From Harmonia axyridis (taxonomy: Eukaryota; Arthropoda; Insecta; Coleoptera; Coccinellidae): 64,000 nt of DNA. The notes beneath the pieces are model-generated. The model had not been told where the DNA came from, did no database searches, and saw only the letters and a program-made list of their open reading frames with translations. Position numbers and translations under genes: made by a program. The stretch's first letter is position 1. Each line of letters begins with the position of its first letter. Of the stretch, positions 19,511-31,990 are shown piece by piece. The DNA lies in assembly GCF_914767665.1 (NCBI RefSeq), contig NC_059504.1:10418501-10482500 (forward strand), in the 5' to 3' direction.

Positions 19511-20758
19511 AGCGTACAACTTTGCTTCCACCTTTTTTTTTCAAAATTCGAGGCTTTATTGTGAAAAACTGGTTATACATTTATTATTCAAAGTATTGTC
19601 CATCGCTGGCCAACACTTTCTCCCATCTTTCGGGCAGCGTACGAATCTCGCGTTGAAAAAACTGGTCATTTTTTGAAGCGATCCACGAATCAATCCAATT
19701 TTTTACTTCTTCATAAGACCGAAAGTGCTGGCCAGCCAGGCCATGTGCGATCGAAACAAGTTATAGTCCGAGGGAGCAACGTGTGGAGAATACGGCGGGT
19801 GGGGTAGTAGGACTTCGCATTTCAACGTTTCCAAGTATGTCTTGACCACTTTCGCAACATGGGGTCGAGCATTGTCATGCCGGAAAATCATTTTATCATG
19901 TCTCTCGTTGTATTGTGGCCGTTTGTCTTTCAATGCTCTTCTCGAACGCATTAATTGCAGTCGATAACGATCGCCTGTGATTGTTTCAGTCGGTTTTAAA
20001 AACTCATAATACACTACGCCGAGCAGGTACCATCAAATACTGAGCATGACCTTGGAATCTTGGATATTTGGTTTGGCCGTCAACGGGGAAGCATGGCCGG
20101 GATATCCCCATGATTATCTGCGATTGGGATTATCGTAATGAACCAATTTTTCCACCCAGTCACAATCTGATGTAGAAATCCCTTCCGTCTTTGCTTTGCA
20201 AGCAGCTGTTCACAAGCAAACAAACACTGTTCAATATCTCTCGGCTTCAACTCGTACGGCTCCCAATTTCCTTGTTTCTGAATCATTCCCATGACTTTCA
20301 GGCGTTTGGAAATGGCTTGTTGCGTCACTCCCAATGATCCTGCCAATTCTTGTTGCGTTTGATACGAGTCTTGATCAAGTAATGCCTCTAATTCTGCATC
20401 TTTGAAAACCTTCTCTCTTCCACCGACATGCTGGTCTTTGATGTCAAAATCACCGTTCTTGAAGCGTTGAAACCACTCTCGGCAAGTTTTTTCACTAATA
20501 GCGGCCTCACCATAGGTATTTGAGAGCATTCGATGAGCCTCAGACGCGGATATTTTCATATTGAAGCAGAAAATTAAAACGTCACGTAAGCTGACATGTT
20601 TAATCGGGAATAACTTTATGATGCAAAAACAAATCGACTAATATTTTGATGGCGTTATGTTTACAAATACCTAAGCTTTTTGTACGATCTATTTATTTTG
20701 ACTACCACTTACCGCTACACCCATCTATTGCAAAACGACAGAAGCAAAGTTGTACACC
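19511..20758 (-). mobile_element. mariner element with decayed transposase
   Basis: About 1.25 kb with inverted ends GTACAACTTTGCTTC at both sides (left near 19513, right ending near 20758). On the minus strand it encodes an N-terminal part (20559-20080: EAHRMLSNTYGEAAISEKTC, then EWFQRFKNGDFDIKDQ and an HTH-like region with QQELAGSLGVTQQAISKRL) and, in another frame, a C-terminal part (20014-19703: FRHDNARPHVAK, LLPHPPYSPHVAPSDYNLF). The second and third catalytic Asp are visible. The first is lost (the VTGDEKW position reads VTGWKNW). Frameshifts separate the halves, so it is inactive. A relative in inverted orientation lies at 23020-24280. Confidence 0.9.
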
Positions 20759-23019
20759 TAATATAATCATCATTTAATGTAATTAGAATTACATACAAGA
20801 GTTTGTAATTCTATTAGGACCAGGAACTGTAATAAAAATCAATCCATCAATGCATTAGAAAACATCGATTGATTTAAACAAATTATATATTCAAATCGTA
20901 TTATTAATCTGGAACTAATGGAATCAATCGGAATTCCTGACAGGTTTCAATTTGTTCTACTTCTTATAAAATTTAAAGGACACCTTAATATGTAGGTACC
21001 TATAGCTACTTATGTTTTCATCGATTTACGCAGTCTCTATATATGATTGATTACGACAATCACTCGAAGTGTTATTTCTTCATTAATTTTCTATCGAAAA
21101 TACTTGAATTAATGCTTTTGTTTACGGAAACTTCCGAATAGAATTATGTTTATTTTTCGAATGGTGTTTTGAAGTGTTCAATTTATTTATTTACTCTACC
21201 ATGTTTGCAAACAGTTATTTTTTCGCACCGAATCCTCAAAGGTAATTGGAGTCATATGAATACACTCCCAGACAAAAACTATCACTTGCAAATTAATTAC
21301 ACTGTAAATTTTTGGATAGTTCTAACAATCAAACAAATTTTGTCATTGTTCATTCCAAATTAATTTGAAAACGTCACGTTTTGGTAATGTGTATGGTCAA
21401 AGTATAACAATGTATAAATTTTTACTTAGTTCATGTTTTCCTCGATAATTCTTAAAGTTTTAATTTTAGGTATAGGGTTTACTTAAGTAACCCTTGTCTT
21501 TTTATATGTAGAATTGACTGAAATAGTAAAAAGTAGGGTTGTAATTTGAAAAATTTGAGTATTGTTGAAATTGAGTTGTCCAAGTTCATGTTCTTCTCAT
21601 AAAAATCCTGTACATTTTTGCTCCAAACCGCAAACAGTCTTATAATAATACACTTTTGCAGAATCGAAAATAAAAAAAATCCTTTTCTGCATAAATATCC
21701 AAAAAAATGTGAGTCCTCGTCGCAACCATTTTTTTCATAAGAATATCATTAACTCATGAACCCTTGATGAGTTTATATCCAAGTTATGGCATATTACTGA
21801 AATTTTCAATACTCTATCTAGTGATGCAATAATACCTATAAGTACTGGGTGTGGCATTTGAAATAAGGAAGTAGCAGTCTGTTTCCGGTATAACCGGAAG
21901 TTGTAGAGTTCGGAAAATATTTTAGGAAGAAAGATCATTGTCTAAAACCCCAATATGCAAATTTTCAGCATCAAATTATGATAAGTTTTCCATAAACGTC
22001 TAATAGGACATCGAGTTGAATCACCCTGTATAACATTCGTTGGTAGTGATGGGTCAATTTAATTGATTAATATATTCCGTGGCATACAGAAAATAATAAG
22101 CCTTAAGTAAAATTTAAAACTATAAAATTAACTAAATGGTCCCTTATTGAAAAGCATGAACCAAAAGTGAGATAAGCATACCTATGCATTAAAAAAACGA
22201 TTATTTCACGAAAAACTAATGAAATGTATGCTCCGACATGAATATTAGGAATTCGAATGTTGATAATGAAAAATAAAAATGATGGCATCGCTTTGAAATA
22301 TTAGTCTGAAATGTTTGCGTGCGGTATGTATCTAATTGTTAAGACAAATGAAAAAGTCATTCTCTTCTTTTATTATGTACCCATTGTATTACAATCCATT
22401 AGTTGAATTAACGATCCATTCTTCTCTAAAATTGTTTGTTGTTTCAGTTTTTATTCACATTCTTATGTACAATATGTGCGCAGTAATTTTTAACCAAAAA
22501 TTAAATATGATTGTTAAATGTATCCATTTATGTTTTCGTTTATGATTGTATTGGGTAGCGTCGCTACCTACTGTTGAGGTAGAATGTCAAATTATCGCTT
22601 CATCTGATCATTTCGGAACTACATCTGCATATAAATACATAATAATAACTACATATAAATATAATTAATTTCATGAGAAATTATCAAGTATAGTTTCCAA
22701 TTTATAACAAATTATTCGAATTTTGAGCCGGGAATGGTTTTTTAAAAGATAAAGTTCGATTCATTGCTGACTCATTCGTGATATAATTGAATTATGTCCG
22801 TCCGGGCGGGCTGTAAACACGGTAACTCTCGAACTGAAACATAGAAATTTGAAATAGTCGAGGTTTTGACTTCTGACCTCGAATCCTGTAGTTGAGTTTG
22901 TTTATGGGTTTAATTCGACCAAGATTCCGTGAATATGATCATTCGAAATTTGTTTTCACGATCATTTGAAAACTATGAATTTGATCGAGATGGAATTTTT
23001 CAATTTAGATGTGGAATAT
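20759..23019. other. No recognisable gene between two mariner copies
   Basis: AT-rich spacer. A CACCCTGTATA sequence near 22023 resembles one end of the CAGGGTG-terminated elements but has no partner nearby. Confidence 0.4.
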
Positions 23020-24280
23020 TAGGGTACAACTTTGCTTTCGCCGTTTTGTAATAGATGGGTGTAGCGGTAAGTAGTAGTCGAAATAAATAGATCGTAGATG
23101 CCATACAATAAGCTTAGGTATTTGTAAACATAACGCCATCGAGTTATTGGTTGATTTGTGTCTGCATCATGAAGTTATTCTCGATTAAACATGTCAGTTT
23201 ACAAGCCAAATTCCCGTCATTTGCGGGAGGTTTTGATTTTCTTCTTTAATATGAAGAAATCTGCTGATGAGGCTCGTCGAATGTTCTCAAATACCTTTGC
23301 TGAGGCCACTTTTAGTGAAATAACGTGCCGAGAGTGGTTTCAACGCTTCAAGAACGGTGATTAAAATTTCGAAGACCAACATGCCGGTGAGAGAAAAAAG
23401 GTTTTCGAAGATGTAGAATTGGAGGCATTTTCTTGATCAAGACTCATGTCAAATGCAACAATAATTGGCAGGATCATTGGGAGTGGCGCAACAAGCCATT
23501 TCAAAACGCCTGAAAGTCATGGGAATGATTCAGTAACAAGGAATTTTGATGCCGTACGATTTGAAGCCGAGAGATGTTGAACGGCGTTTGTTTGCTTGTG
23601 AAGAGCTGTTTGCAAGGCGAATACGGAAGGGATTTCTGCATCGCATTTTGACTGGAGAGGACGAATAGATTCATTACGATAACCCAAGCGCTGATAAATA
23701 TGGAGGATATCCCGGCCATGATTCCACGGCGACGGCCGAACCGAATATTCACGGTTTCAAGGTCATGCTCAGTATTTGGTGGAACCAGCTTGGCGTAGTG
23801 TATTATGAGTTGTTAAAACCGACTGGAACAATCACAGGCGATCGTTATTGAACGTAATTAATGCGTTTGAGCAGAGCATTGAAGGACAAACGGCCCTAAT
23901 ACAACGAGAGGCATGATAAAATGATTTTACAGCATGACAATGCCTGACCCTATGTTTCAAAAGAGGTCAAGACATACTTAGAAACGTTGAAATGGGAAGT
24001 CCTACCCCACCTGACGTATATTCCCCAGAAGTTGCTCGCTCGGACTATATCTTGTTTCGATCAATGGCACACGGCCTTATGTAGAAGTGACAAATTTGAT
24101 CGATTCGTGGATCGCTTCAAAAAATGACCAGTTTTTTCAATGAGGGATTCGTGAGAAGATGCGAGAAACTAGTGGCCAGCGATGGACAATACTTTAAATC
24201 ATAAATATATAACCAGTTTTTTTATAATAAAGCCTCGAATTTCGAAAAAAAAAACGGTGAAAGCAAACCTGAACGCCTAT
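23020..24280 (+). pseudogene. mariner copy 2, heavily mutated, inverted relative to copy 1
   Basis: Begins TTAGGGTACAACTTTGCTTTC and ends with GAAAGCAAACCTGAACGCCTA, a diverged version of the ends of the 19.5-kb copy. The plus strand shows transposase pieces (SADEARRMFSNTF and CREWFQRFKNGD) followed by stops and frameshifts throughout. Later it keeps traces of the HDNA and PSDY motif regions. Clearly the same family as the copy at 19511-20758 but much more decayed. Confidence 0.85.
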
Positions 24281-25756
24281 GCAACATTTTTTCAAACTCC
24301 ATCTATTTAATATAGATCACATCATCATAAACAGGGAAAAATCGAAAAGACTATCAGACAAAAAATCAATGACAACTGATCTGACCGAGTTGAGATTTTG
24401 ATTGTGGAAGTACCTATAATAGAAATATCAAGCTCGATGTGACTTCAAAATTGACCTCGATACCAGAACAATAGAGAATTCGAACAAAATATAAAAAAAT
24501 ACCCAATATTTCCCTTACAACAAACAAATCCAACTAATACAAAACCGAAGCAGTAAATCGAAAAAAAAGCTAATATTTCATTGAAATCAGATTCGATTGA
24601 GTTGAACTTGTGTAATAACAATTCATGCAAAATCTCTTGTTAATATCATCTTCGGAATCATAGAAAAAAAAAGAGGAAAGCACTAAAATGAAGTCAAGAG
24701 CTTTTGGTGCATGAATGAACGACCGTTCAAAAGCTCGCCCTACTTCACTTCAGGTCTTTCCTCATTTTTTAAAGTTATTCGATAAAATTTGTAGGTATAG
24801 CGAGAACTGCTTTGAGTTGCCTTGCCTCAAATATCATCGATCATCGATGGATTCTTCTTCTTATTATGCCATAACCTGATTTCAGCGATGTTTATTGTAA
24901 TTTCGTAATATTTTCCACTCTCAATACCTTGTAATTCTTCGCATTCCATTTGCATATTAAAAACCTTGTAGATCTTTATACCCAGTGACCCACTGAAAGT
25001 CTTATATCTATACGTTAATCCTCATATTATTGAAATTATAAATTCACTTGTAACGGTTATCGCAGCCATTGAGCTTGAAGGAGTAAGCGAAATTCATTTT
25101 GTTTTAGCTCCTTTCTTGGTTCCTTTCGTTACAAGACCTACTTCATTGTAACTGTATTTTAATTGGAATAATATCGAGTCACTAGCTTGATGAGGATTTC
25201 ATCAAATTGTTGCAAACTTACACCGATCACTTTATAATGCCCCTTTGATTTTATTAATCTTTTCTGTGTAATTCTTCTTTTATTTTTGTGTGAATTTTCA
25301 ATTCAGTTCAATTAATTATTGAAAATTTTTTGAATCTCGATAAATATCGATCAAAATCATATTGAATTTTTTGATCAACTCACCATTCGTCATTTTGTAT
25401 CACTTCAAGCGATATTTTTTTTCATTCTCAATTTTTCTTGATCATTCCACCAATTAATTTCATCGATAAATATTGTGTTTACGATGTTTTACGATTTTTG
25501 GTGCGAAATTTATTTATTCTCAGAGTAATAATTTACGTGAATATTTCTGCATGTATAAATCAATATTATGATGGTTCATTAAACATTTATCTGGTAGAGA
25601 TAGGATGTTTGACGTCAGCGTTCGAGTTTGGCAAAATAATACCAAAAAAGTACAACCCGAGAACCTGTTTTTGGAATTGGATAACAAACAACTTGAAAGG
25701 AAAACAGAATGAAAACAGTGTCGTGCAAAACCAAGGCATGTATCTCTTTAGTAAAG
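24281..25756. other. No recognisable gene
   Basis: AT-rich. The open frame 25438-25884 (148 codons) has no familiar motif and runs into the repeat at 25757, so it is not called. Confidence 0.4.
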
Positions 25757-25980
25757 ATTCGCGACTTGGCTTGATATTCAAGCTACTTGACTCAAGCTCA
25801 AGTAGCTTGAGCTTGACTAGAAATCGACTCAAGTTCAAGTCAAAAAAGAATTGTTCAATGTTAAGTCATGTACTTAATGAATAAATACTCGAGCTGAGAT
25901 TGAAAAACTACTACTGGACATAAACTTAAGTTGATTTCAAATCGAGCTCAAGCCAAGTATCTTGAATATCAAGCCAAGCC
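25757..25980. mobile_element. Fold-back repeat made of CTTGACTTGA-type motifs
   Basis: GACTTGGCTTGATATTCAAG at the left is repeated inverted at the right (CTTGAATATCAAGCCAAGCC). Between them are many AAGTCAAG/CTTGAGCTTG short repeats, including a central hairpin CAAGCTCAAGTAGCTTGAGC. Related sequence is at 35026-35190 and 60949-61070. Probably a non-autonomous DNA transposon whose ends I cannot fix. Confidence 0.65.
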
Positions 25981-27214
25981 ATTAATTCCTATTTTTTAGC
26001 CATCAGCTTTTGTATCACTCTTGAAAGGACTATGATAATATGATGACGAATAAAGTCGAATTTTCAAAAAAAAGTGCTAATACTTGTTAGGCCATAGACT
26101 TCTTGTGTGAAGTGTGGTAGTCCACTTTATTGATAGAAAGGATAAGCCATACCTCACAGTATTTTTTCGGTTCATGCGCCTTACTGAATATAGTTACCAC
26201 TGACATTTAAAACTGATCTATTAGGCAATACAGCATAGCTGACCTCTTCATCACCTGTAAATTACTTCATAATCTGAATTTCAGGGGCTTTGCTATCTAT
26301 ATGTTCTACGCCCATGTTATTATAAAGAAGGTATCCACGACCAACAGTATTATACCTACACAAAATTGGCTAACCATCTTTGACCTTCAGATTGGTCAAT
26401 TGATTGCCTTGAATCTTCATTTTAGGAGATTGGGTTCATATCGATCGAAATTCATTCATTATATACATTCATTTTTCACTTATATTTCACAAAATAACAC
26501 TCCAAAACTTATAGTTGATTATGAATGTTATTCTTGAAGGTTTATAAAATGCGTCTGCGAACTGTCCATAATTTGAGTATTTATTGGTGTGAAATATAAT
26601 TTAAATGGTCACTCAACCGACCAATATCAACATAACAGTTATCCATTTGGTCATCATGCTGTCCAAATACAGAAAAGGTGGTTTCACACTGAAGAAAGTT
26701 TGTCGTTAAAAAAAATTATATAACCAATCTATTGGGTATTCGAAGCTTGTCAACTACACCTACCTAAATTTGCGAAATACTTTAGGAACGTGTTCAATTT
26801 AAAAATCGAATAGTTTTCCTCGGCCGCTGTTGGTATGAATTTTTGTACATAAATCGTTAATCATAACCTTTTTTTTTTGAGCCCCCTGCTCAGTTACAGC
26901 TCTCTAAAGATTGCGTCCGAAAACCAGTTCTTAATTTTTTTCTTGAAAAAACTGACAGGAAAAAAATTGGGTATACTTTTTATGCTGGCGAGTAGGCATT
27001 CGAAAAAATTTTTGGTGGTGTTTCTCTGTGATTGCAAGAAGTACAAAATCCAACCTTAAAACTTGTTTCGCAATAACTTTTTCATCAGATTCATATTTTA
27101 TGATAAAAAAAAATATTTTGGATAGACTGATCTATTCTTAGGAAATAAGTTCTCTTGTAATTTCTTGCTAAAATTTTAGAGTTTTTGAGAAAAAATTTAT
27201 CAACAGATAATAAC
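25981..27214. other. No recognisable gene
   Basis: AT-rich, no repeat family or coding sequence recognised. Confidence 0.4.
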
Positions 27215-28310
27215 AGGCCAATTGAAAAGTCCCCGGTCTACCATAGTAAAACAAATTTTTTTGGATAAATTCGATTTTATTTTTCAACATAGTTGCCTTC
27301 GTGGTTGATACAGCGATTATAGCGATTTTCCAAAGTTTCGATACCATTTTTGTAGTACGATTTGTCTTTCGCTTCAAAATAATCCCCAGTTTCAGCTTCA
27401 TGGGCGCTAAATTCCTTTCCAGCGAAAATTCTTTTGAGGTCTGAGAACATGAAAAGGTCGCTGGGGGCCAGATCTGGCGAATACAGGGGATGCAGAAGCA
27501 ATTCGAAGCCTAATTCATGCAATTTTGCTATTGTTTTCATTGATTTGTGACACGGCGCATTGTCTTGATGAAACAGCACCTTTTTTTTCTTCAAATGTGT
27601 TTCTTACGATTTCATCCTTTAAACGATCCAATAACGCTATATAATAATCGATGTTGATGTTCTGGCCCTTTTGGAGGTAATCAATGAATTTTATACCTTG
27701 CGCATCCCAGAATACTGATGCCATAACCTTGCCAGCTGACCTGTTGGGTTTTTACTCACTTTGGATACGGTTCATCGTGTGCAGTCCACTCAGCTGACTG
27801 TCAATTGGACTCTGGAGTGAAATGATAGAGCTATGCTTCATCCTTTGTCACATATCAACGCGAAAATTCAGCTTTATTGCACTCAAACAGCTTCAAACAC
27901 TACTCAGAATCATTAACACGATGTTGCTTTTGATCGATTGTGAGCTCGCGCGGCATCCATTTTGCACCCAGCTTTCTCATGTACAAATATTCGTGAATGA
28001 TATGATGTACACGTTCAGATGATATCTTCACAATGTCTGCTATCTCGATCAACTTCTCTTTACGGTCATTCAAAATTATTTTGTGAACTTTTTTGATTTT
28101 TCCGTCGGTGACAGCCTCTTTTGGGCGTCCACTGTGTTCGCCGTCTTCGGCGCTCATTTCACCAAGTTTAAACTTAGCATACCAATCAAAGATGGTCGAT
28201 TGATTTTACTGGTGCAGACCTCGGAAACTTTTCATCAAGCCAAGATTTTGCTTCAACTGTATTTTTTCCCTTCAAAAAGCAATATTTTATCAGTATTAGG
28301 ATGATAACTG
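27215..28310 (-). pseudogene. mariner element (different subfamily), frameshifted, 5'-end TIR missing
   Basis: Minus-strand fragments in order: YCFLKGKNTVEAKSWLDEKF near 28290-28200, an HTH region with SERVHHIIHEYLYMRKLGAK (28157-27900), SVFWDAQGIKFIDYLQKGQN (27724-27515), then HQDNAPCHKSMKTIAKLHEL with LLLHPLYSPDLAPSDLFMF (27594-27277). HQDNAPCH and SPDLAPSD carry the second and third catalytic Asp. At least two frameshifts. The left end near 27215 (GGCCAATTGAAAAGTCCCC) has no partner at the right, so the copy is 5'-truncated. It is clearly a different subfamily from the 19.5-kb copy. Confidence 0.88.
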
Positions 28311-28765
28311 AATCTTAAATAGCCAGCCTGTTTTTGGTTGTTACAATATTAAATAGGATAAAAGAAAATAAGGAAGTTTGCAATATTGCAGTATTTTATT
28401 TTCAAATAAAAATGAACAGAAACTGGTAAATACGTATATTATAACTATCCGCATATTCGCGAGAAAGAAAGTGTTCAAAATGTCCTGATATAATGAACCT
28501 ACATAAGCTACATAATAAACCAGTAGCATTTACGATTATTCTTCTAGTCCGATTACGGAAACCTTTCATAATAAATTCATAATTCAAAGAAGGGTTATTA
28601 CATTCTCGCGAATTCAAACTTTCTATATCTGCAGTTGTGTTGTCATATCTTATACAGTATTGATGTAATTATTAGCATATATCTGGTGAAAGTGATGAAC
28701 TCCTGGTAGGAACCAAGTTTATTCACCTAGGCCAATTATTCGTCGACATCTGGGGAAAAACAAAG

Positions 28766-28870
28766 AAACCAGAGCCGAGGACACAAAACCTCGTTGGAAC
28801 GCACGATGTAGATACCATGCGTTCTAGACATATACCGGGTGGCTCCTATAAAACAGAGTTTTTCCACGAA
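28766..28870 (+). repeat. Dispersed repeat, copy 1 (partner at 34837-34940)
   Basis: GCCGAGGACACA, then a short variable part, ATGTAGATACCAT, about 25 bp more, then CCGGGTGGCTCCTATAAAAC. The same blocks in the same order occur at 34837. The last block resembles the left end of CAGGGTGGC elements after a TA. Confidence 0.7.
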
Positions 28871-29642
28871 ATGCCGATAAATCAGGTCAATTTCGGGTTT
28901 TTATTTTCTTAAATAATATCTAATTTTTCCGAAAAAAATTAATAAATCACTTGGCTTATTAATATTTCAACAAGAAGCATAAGTGCTGGTGGCAACAAAA
29001 ATCCGAGTCAAAGACAAAGATTTTTGCACCTGCACGAATGATTTTTTTTGAATTGCGTTGGGTTTTTTCGATTTTTTCACAGGAAAATTTTATGCCCGAA
29101 AGGTATTTGACAAGACATTTCATGAGACCATAAAAACTTGTTATATTGAAATTTTTGTTGACAACAGCTGTCAAGTTTTACCGCGGATAAGATGCATAGA
29201 AAACCAGGTGTGTCTACTTATACCTTAAAACTTTCAGACGAAACGGGAGATTTTTCAGATTTATACCTATTGGATTTCGAGGGATCGCGTCTGTTTCAGA
29301 TGGCGCATACATCGTTTATATTTGACATTTCTCTCGATTTTCTACTCTCGGGACCTTTGAGTATAGAATAATAATATTTTATATTCTATGCTCGTAACAC
29401 TCTTCTATCCTGTGTCATTATATTCCATTTATTTCATTAAAAATTCGATAGGACTTGAATTGTAGTTTATTGTGAAAGTTTGTAAAGTCTAAAATCAGTA
29501 TTTCATTTTTAAACGGCGCCAGGCAGATAGCAGGAATTTGAAATTATCTGAAGAGCGCCACCTTATAGAACTCTAGTGAAGCAGAACACCAAAGCAACAG
29601 GTGGATATCTCAAAAAGTCTGAAACAAAATCGAATTAGTACA
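28871..29642. other. No recognisable gene
   Basis: AT-rich; a GGCGCC-containing stretch at 29512-29575 stands out in base composition, but I cannot name it. Confidence 0.35.
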
Positions 29643-29650
29643 CACACCAG

Positions 29651-29848
29651 CATGCCCGCAGAAATTTTTCTCAGGGGGGGGCAAAATGAAAATTATTGAG
29701 AAACGATAAGGCGTCCATATGATTGTCATTGAGAATCGGAAAATTGTTGAGAATCCATTACTTTCCTTTTTTCCATGCCCTTTGGATTGAGAAAGTAATA
29801 TTGAGGGTGTTGTGCTGAAAAATGAGGCAATCAAAATCTCAGTGGGGA
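29651..29848 (-). mobile_element. hAT-like MITE of the GCGCCCGCAG family, shortened copy
   Basis: Reverse-orientation copy of the family at 57320 and 58814: CATGCCCGCAGAAATTTTTC, a G8 run, GCAAAATGAAAATTATTGAG, then the reversed internal block AATATTGAGGGTGTTGTGCT and AAAATCTCAG. It is flanked by CACACCAG on both sides (29643-29650 and 29849-29856), an 8-bp target duplication. The G/C-rich terminal block at its right end is almost lost. Confidence 0.82.
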
Positions 29849-29856
29849 CACACCAG

Positions 29857-31322
29857 GGATTCTATGCATCTTAGCCACTAGTAAACTCAGAAAAACTGCT
29901 GACATAGGCTTTTTCCATCTAGAAACTATTTGTAATTCAAAATTGAGCGTTTGTGATTAGTGGAAATTAAGACAAGGGAAATAGTCAATAATAAATAAAC
30001 CTTTTGAATCGTTCGAGGAGAAAATATTGAACCCCACCCCCTGAAATTTGTATAGTTTTGAAATGTATCCAATCCAAAATCCGAAAATCGAATGAAGAAA
30101 TTCGTCCGTCCATCTTTCAGAGATTTCTTCGATAACTATTAGCGCTATTTGCATGAAATTTGGTATATAAATTGGTTGCTATACTGAATTGATCCTCTTA
30201 GATGAAGAAGCCGATCCATCCATTTTTGGAGAAGAAAATCACGGAAATCAATTTGAAGAAATCATTTCCCAGAAATTTACCAACACATATAATTGAAAAT
30301 GCATATTGCGAATAATTCATACAATATTTTTTACTGCAAATTCGTAGCACTTATAGTTCCGGAGATATGATTTTTTTAAATTTTGGAATTAATCACAAAG
30401 GTTTCGAATGCCAGCACTGGATAATCATCAAAATTTATTTAATGGATAATTTTATATTTTTTTTATGTCACGTCTTCCACCTTCATGGAAGAAGCATCTC
30501 AAATTTTCACACTATTGTTTATTATTTCATCTTATATCAAAGAATATCTCAGATGGCATGATAATGTTATTTTACACGAGGATGTATTTATATCTAGTTA
30601 GCTTAGATCGATTTCACGTGTCTAGAAATACCGGTGTGACGGTTGAAAAACTGCCGACTTTTGAAGGGACCTCCTTTCTTTGGATTCTAAGGAGCTGGCT
30701 TGTACTTCACTTGATTTTCGCATCGAATCGTATGGCGCTAACATCAAATTCCGCGCCATCCACGGCAGAAATGAGAAGTACTGGTCATCCTGAGTTCGAG
30801 GTCCAGAAATATCTTTAAGAATATCATCAGTAAGAATAGTTAGATCCTAGGTTATGGTAAATTTAAGATGTCTACAAATATCCACTGACTAGATTTTTCA
30901 ATCCCCAATCATCGAGTTGATCTGTCGATCAAAGTTTTGACTATAATTAGATTTGATGTGAATTCATTGCAGATTCTGGGTACCTACTTCAAGGTGCTCA
31001 ACTTCTGAGTTCTGGCCGATCAGACCAGTGTTGACTAAAAATGAGCCTTTTTTATCAACATTTTTTTGATGAGCTTTGATAAAGGAACGGGTTTCAACCT
31101 TTAAAAATGAATTTGTTGTCTATATCTAATCAACGTTTATTTGTAATAAATGTATCAATAAGAGTGGAAGATTCTTAGGTCTAATGAAACATTATTTTCT
31201 GTAGGGAAGTATTATATTATTTATTGGGTAATTGAGGAGACATTTTAAAGTTATGTATATAATAAGACATAAATCTAGTAGGTTAGGACATAGCGGCCAT
31301 AGTTTTATGTAGCTATATGTAT
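29857..31322. other. No recognisable gene
   Basis: AT-rich. About 29950-30260 contains ATTTGCATGAAATTTGGTAT-type text typical of old dispersed repeats, but no boundary is visible. Confidence 0.35.
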
Positions 31323-31352
31323 AGTGTTGTAGCTCTATAGAGCTACAACACT
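31323..31352. repeat. Perfect 30-bp palindrome
   Basis: AGTGTTGTAGCTCTA is followed immediately by its exact complement TAGAGCTACAACACT, with no spacer. Confidence 0.95.
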
Positions 31353-31419
31353 TCACTCGATAAGTCCCAAGCCTTATCAGTCTAAACTAAACACATGTTC
31401 TTTTTTTTAATTTGACATT

Positions 31420-31990
31420 ATTTGTCTGTAGAAAGTTTCGTATTTACTTTCGAAATTGGCTTCAACCTTGGCAATCACTTCATCATTAGAGCTAAATTTC
31501 TTTCCCTGGAGGATTCTTATATTAGGAGGTCTGCCAAAAGCCAGTAATCACTGGGAGGCAGATCTGGTGCATGAGCTTGATGGTCAAGCAGTTGAAAATG
31601 CAATTTGTTCAATTTGACCATGATTCTCAACGATTTGTGACAAAGAGCATTGTCTTGGTGAAATAAAATTTTTCTTTTGCATTTGAATCTTTTTTCTTCA
31701 TTTCTGCTTTCAAAGGATCCAATAATGTTATGTAATATTCACGGTTAACGGTTTCATCTTTGTCAAGATAGTCAATGAATATACCATGCACAAAATATGG
31801 ACTTGTGCGTATAACACTTATCAAGCCAATGCTTCGCTTGTACAGTATTATTCCCATAAACAAACAGTCTTTCATCAACACACGAAACTCGTTTTTATCC
31901 ATTTTTCAAATAACATCAAGTGTAACGTCACTATCCTTCAATATTCGAAAAGTTAAAAGGCATACAATTGTGAGAACGTGGTGATTACTT
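31420..31990 (-). pseudogene. mariner transposase relic
   Basis: Minus-strand pieces in broken frames. FVHGIFIDYLDKDETVNREY with YITLLDPLKAE (within 31902-31627) matches the part of mariner transposases just before the second catalytic Asp. LCHKSLRIMVK-like and APDLPPSDYW-like text follows in other frames (31640-31520). No terminal repeats found. It is related to the 27.2-kb element but older. Confidence 0.75.

Noticed and set aside
22016..22035. CACCCTGTATA as a transposon end
   Set aside because: No partner end or target duplication found near it.
25438..25884. 148-codon plus-strand open frame
   Set aside because: No domain, Ile/Asn-rich AT-driven composition, and it runs into the fold-back repeat at 25757.
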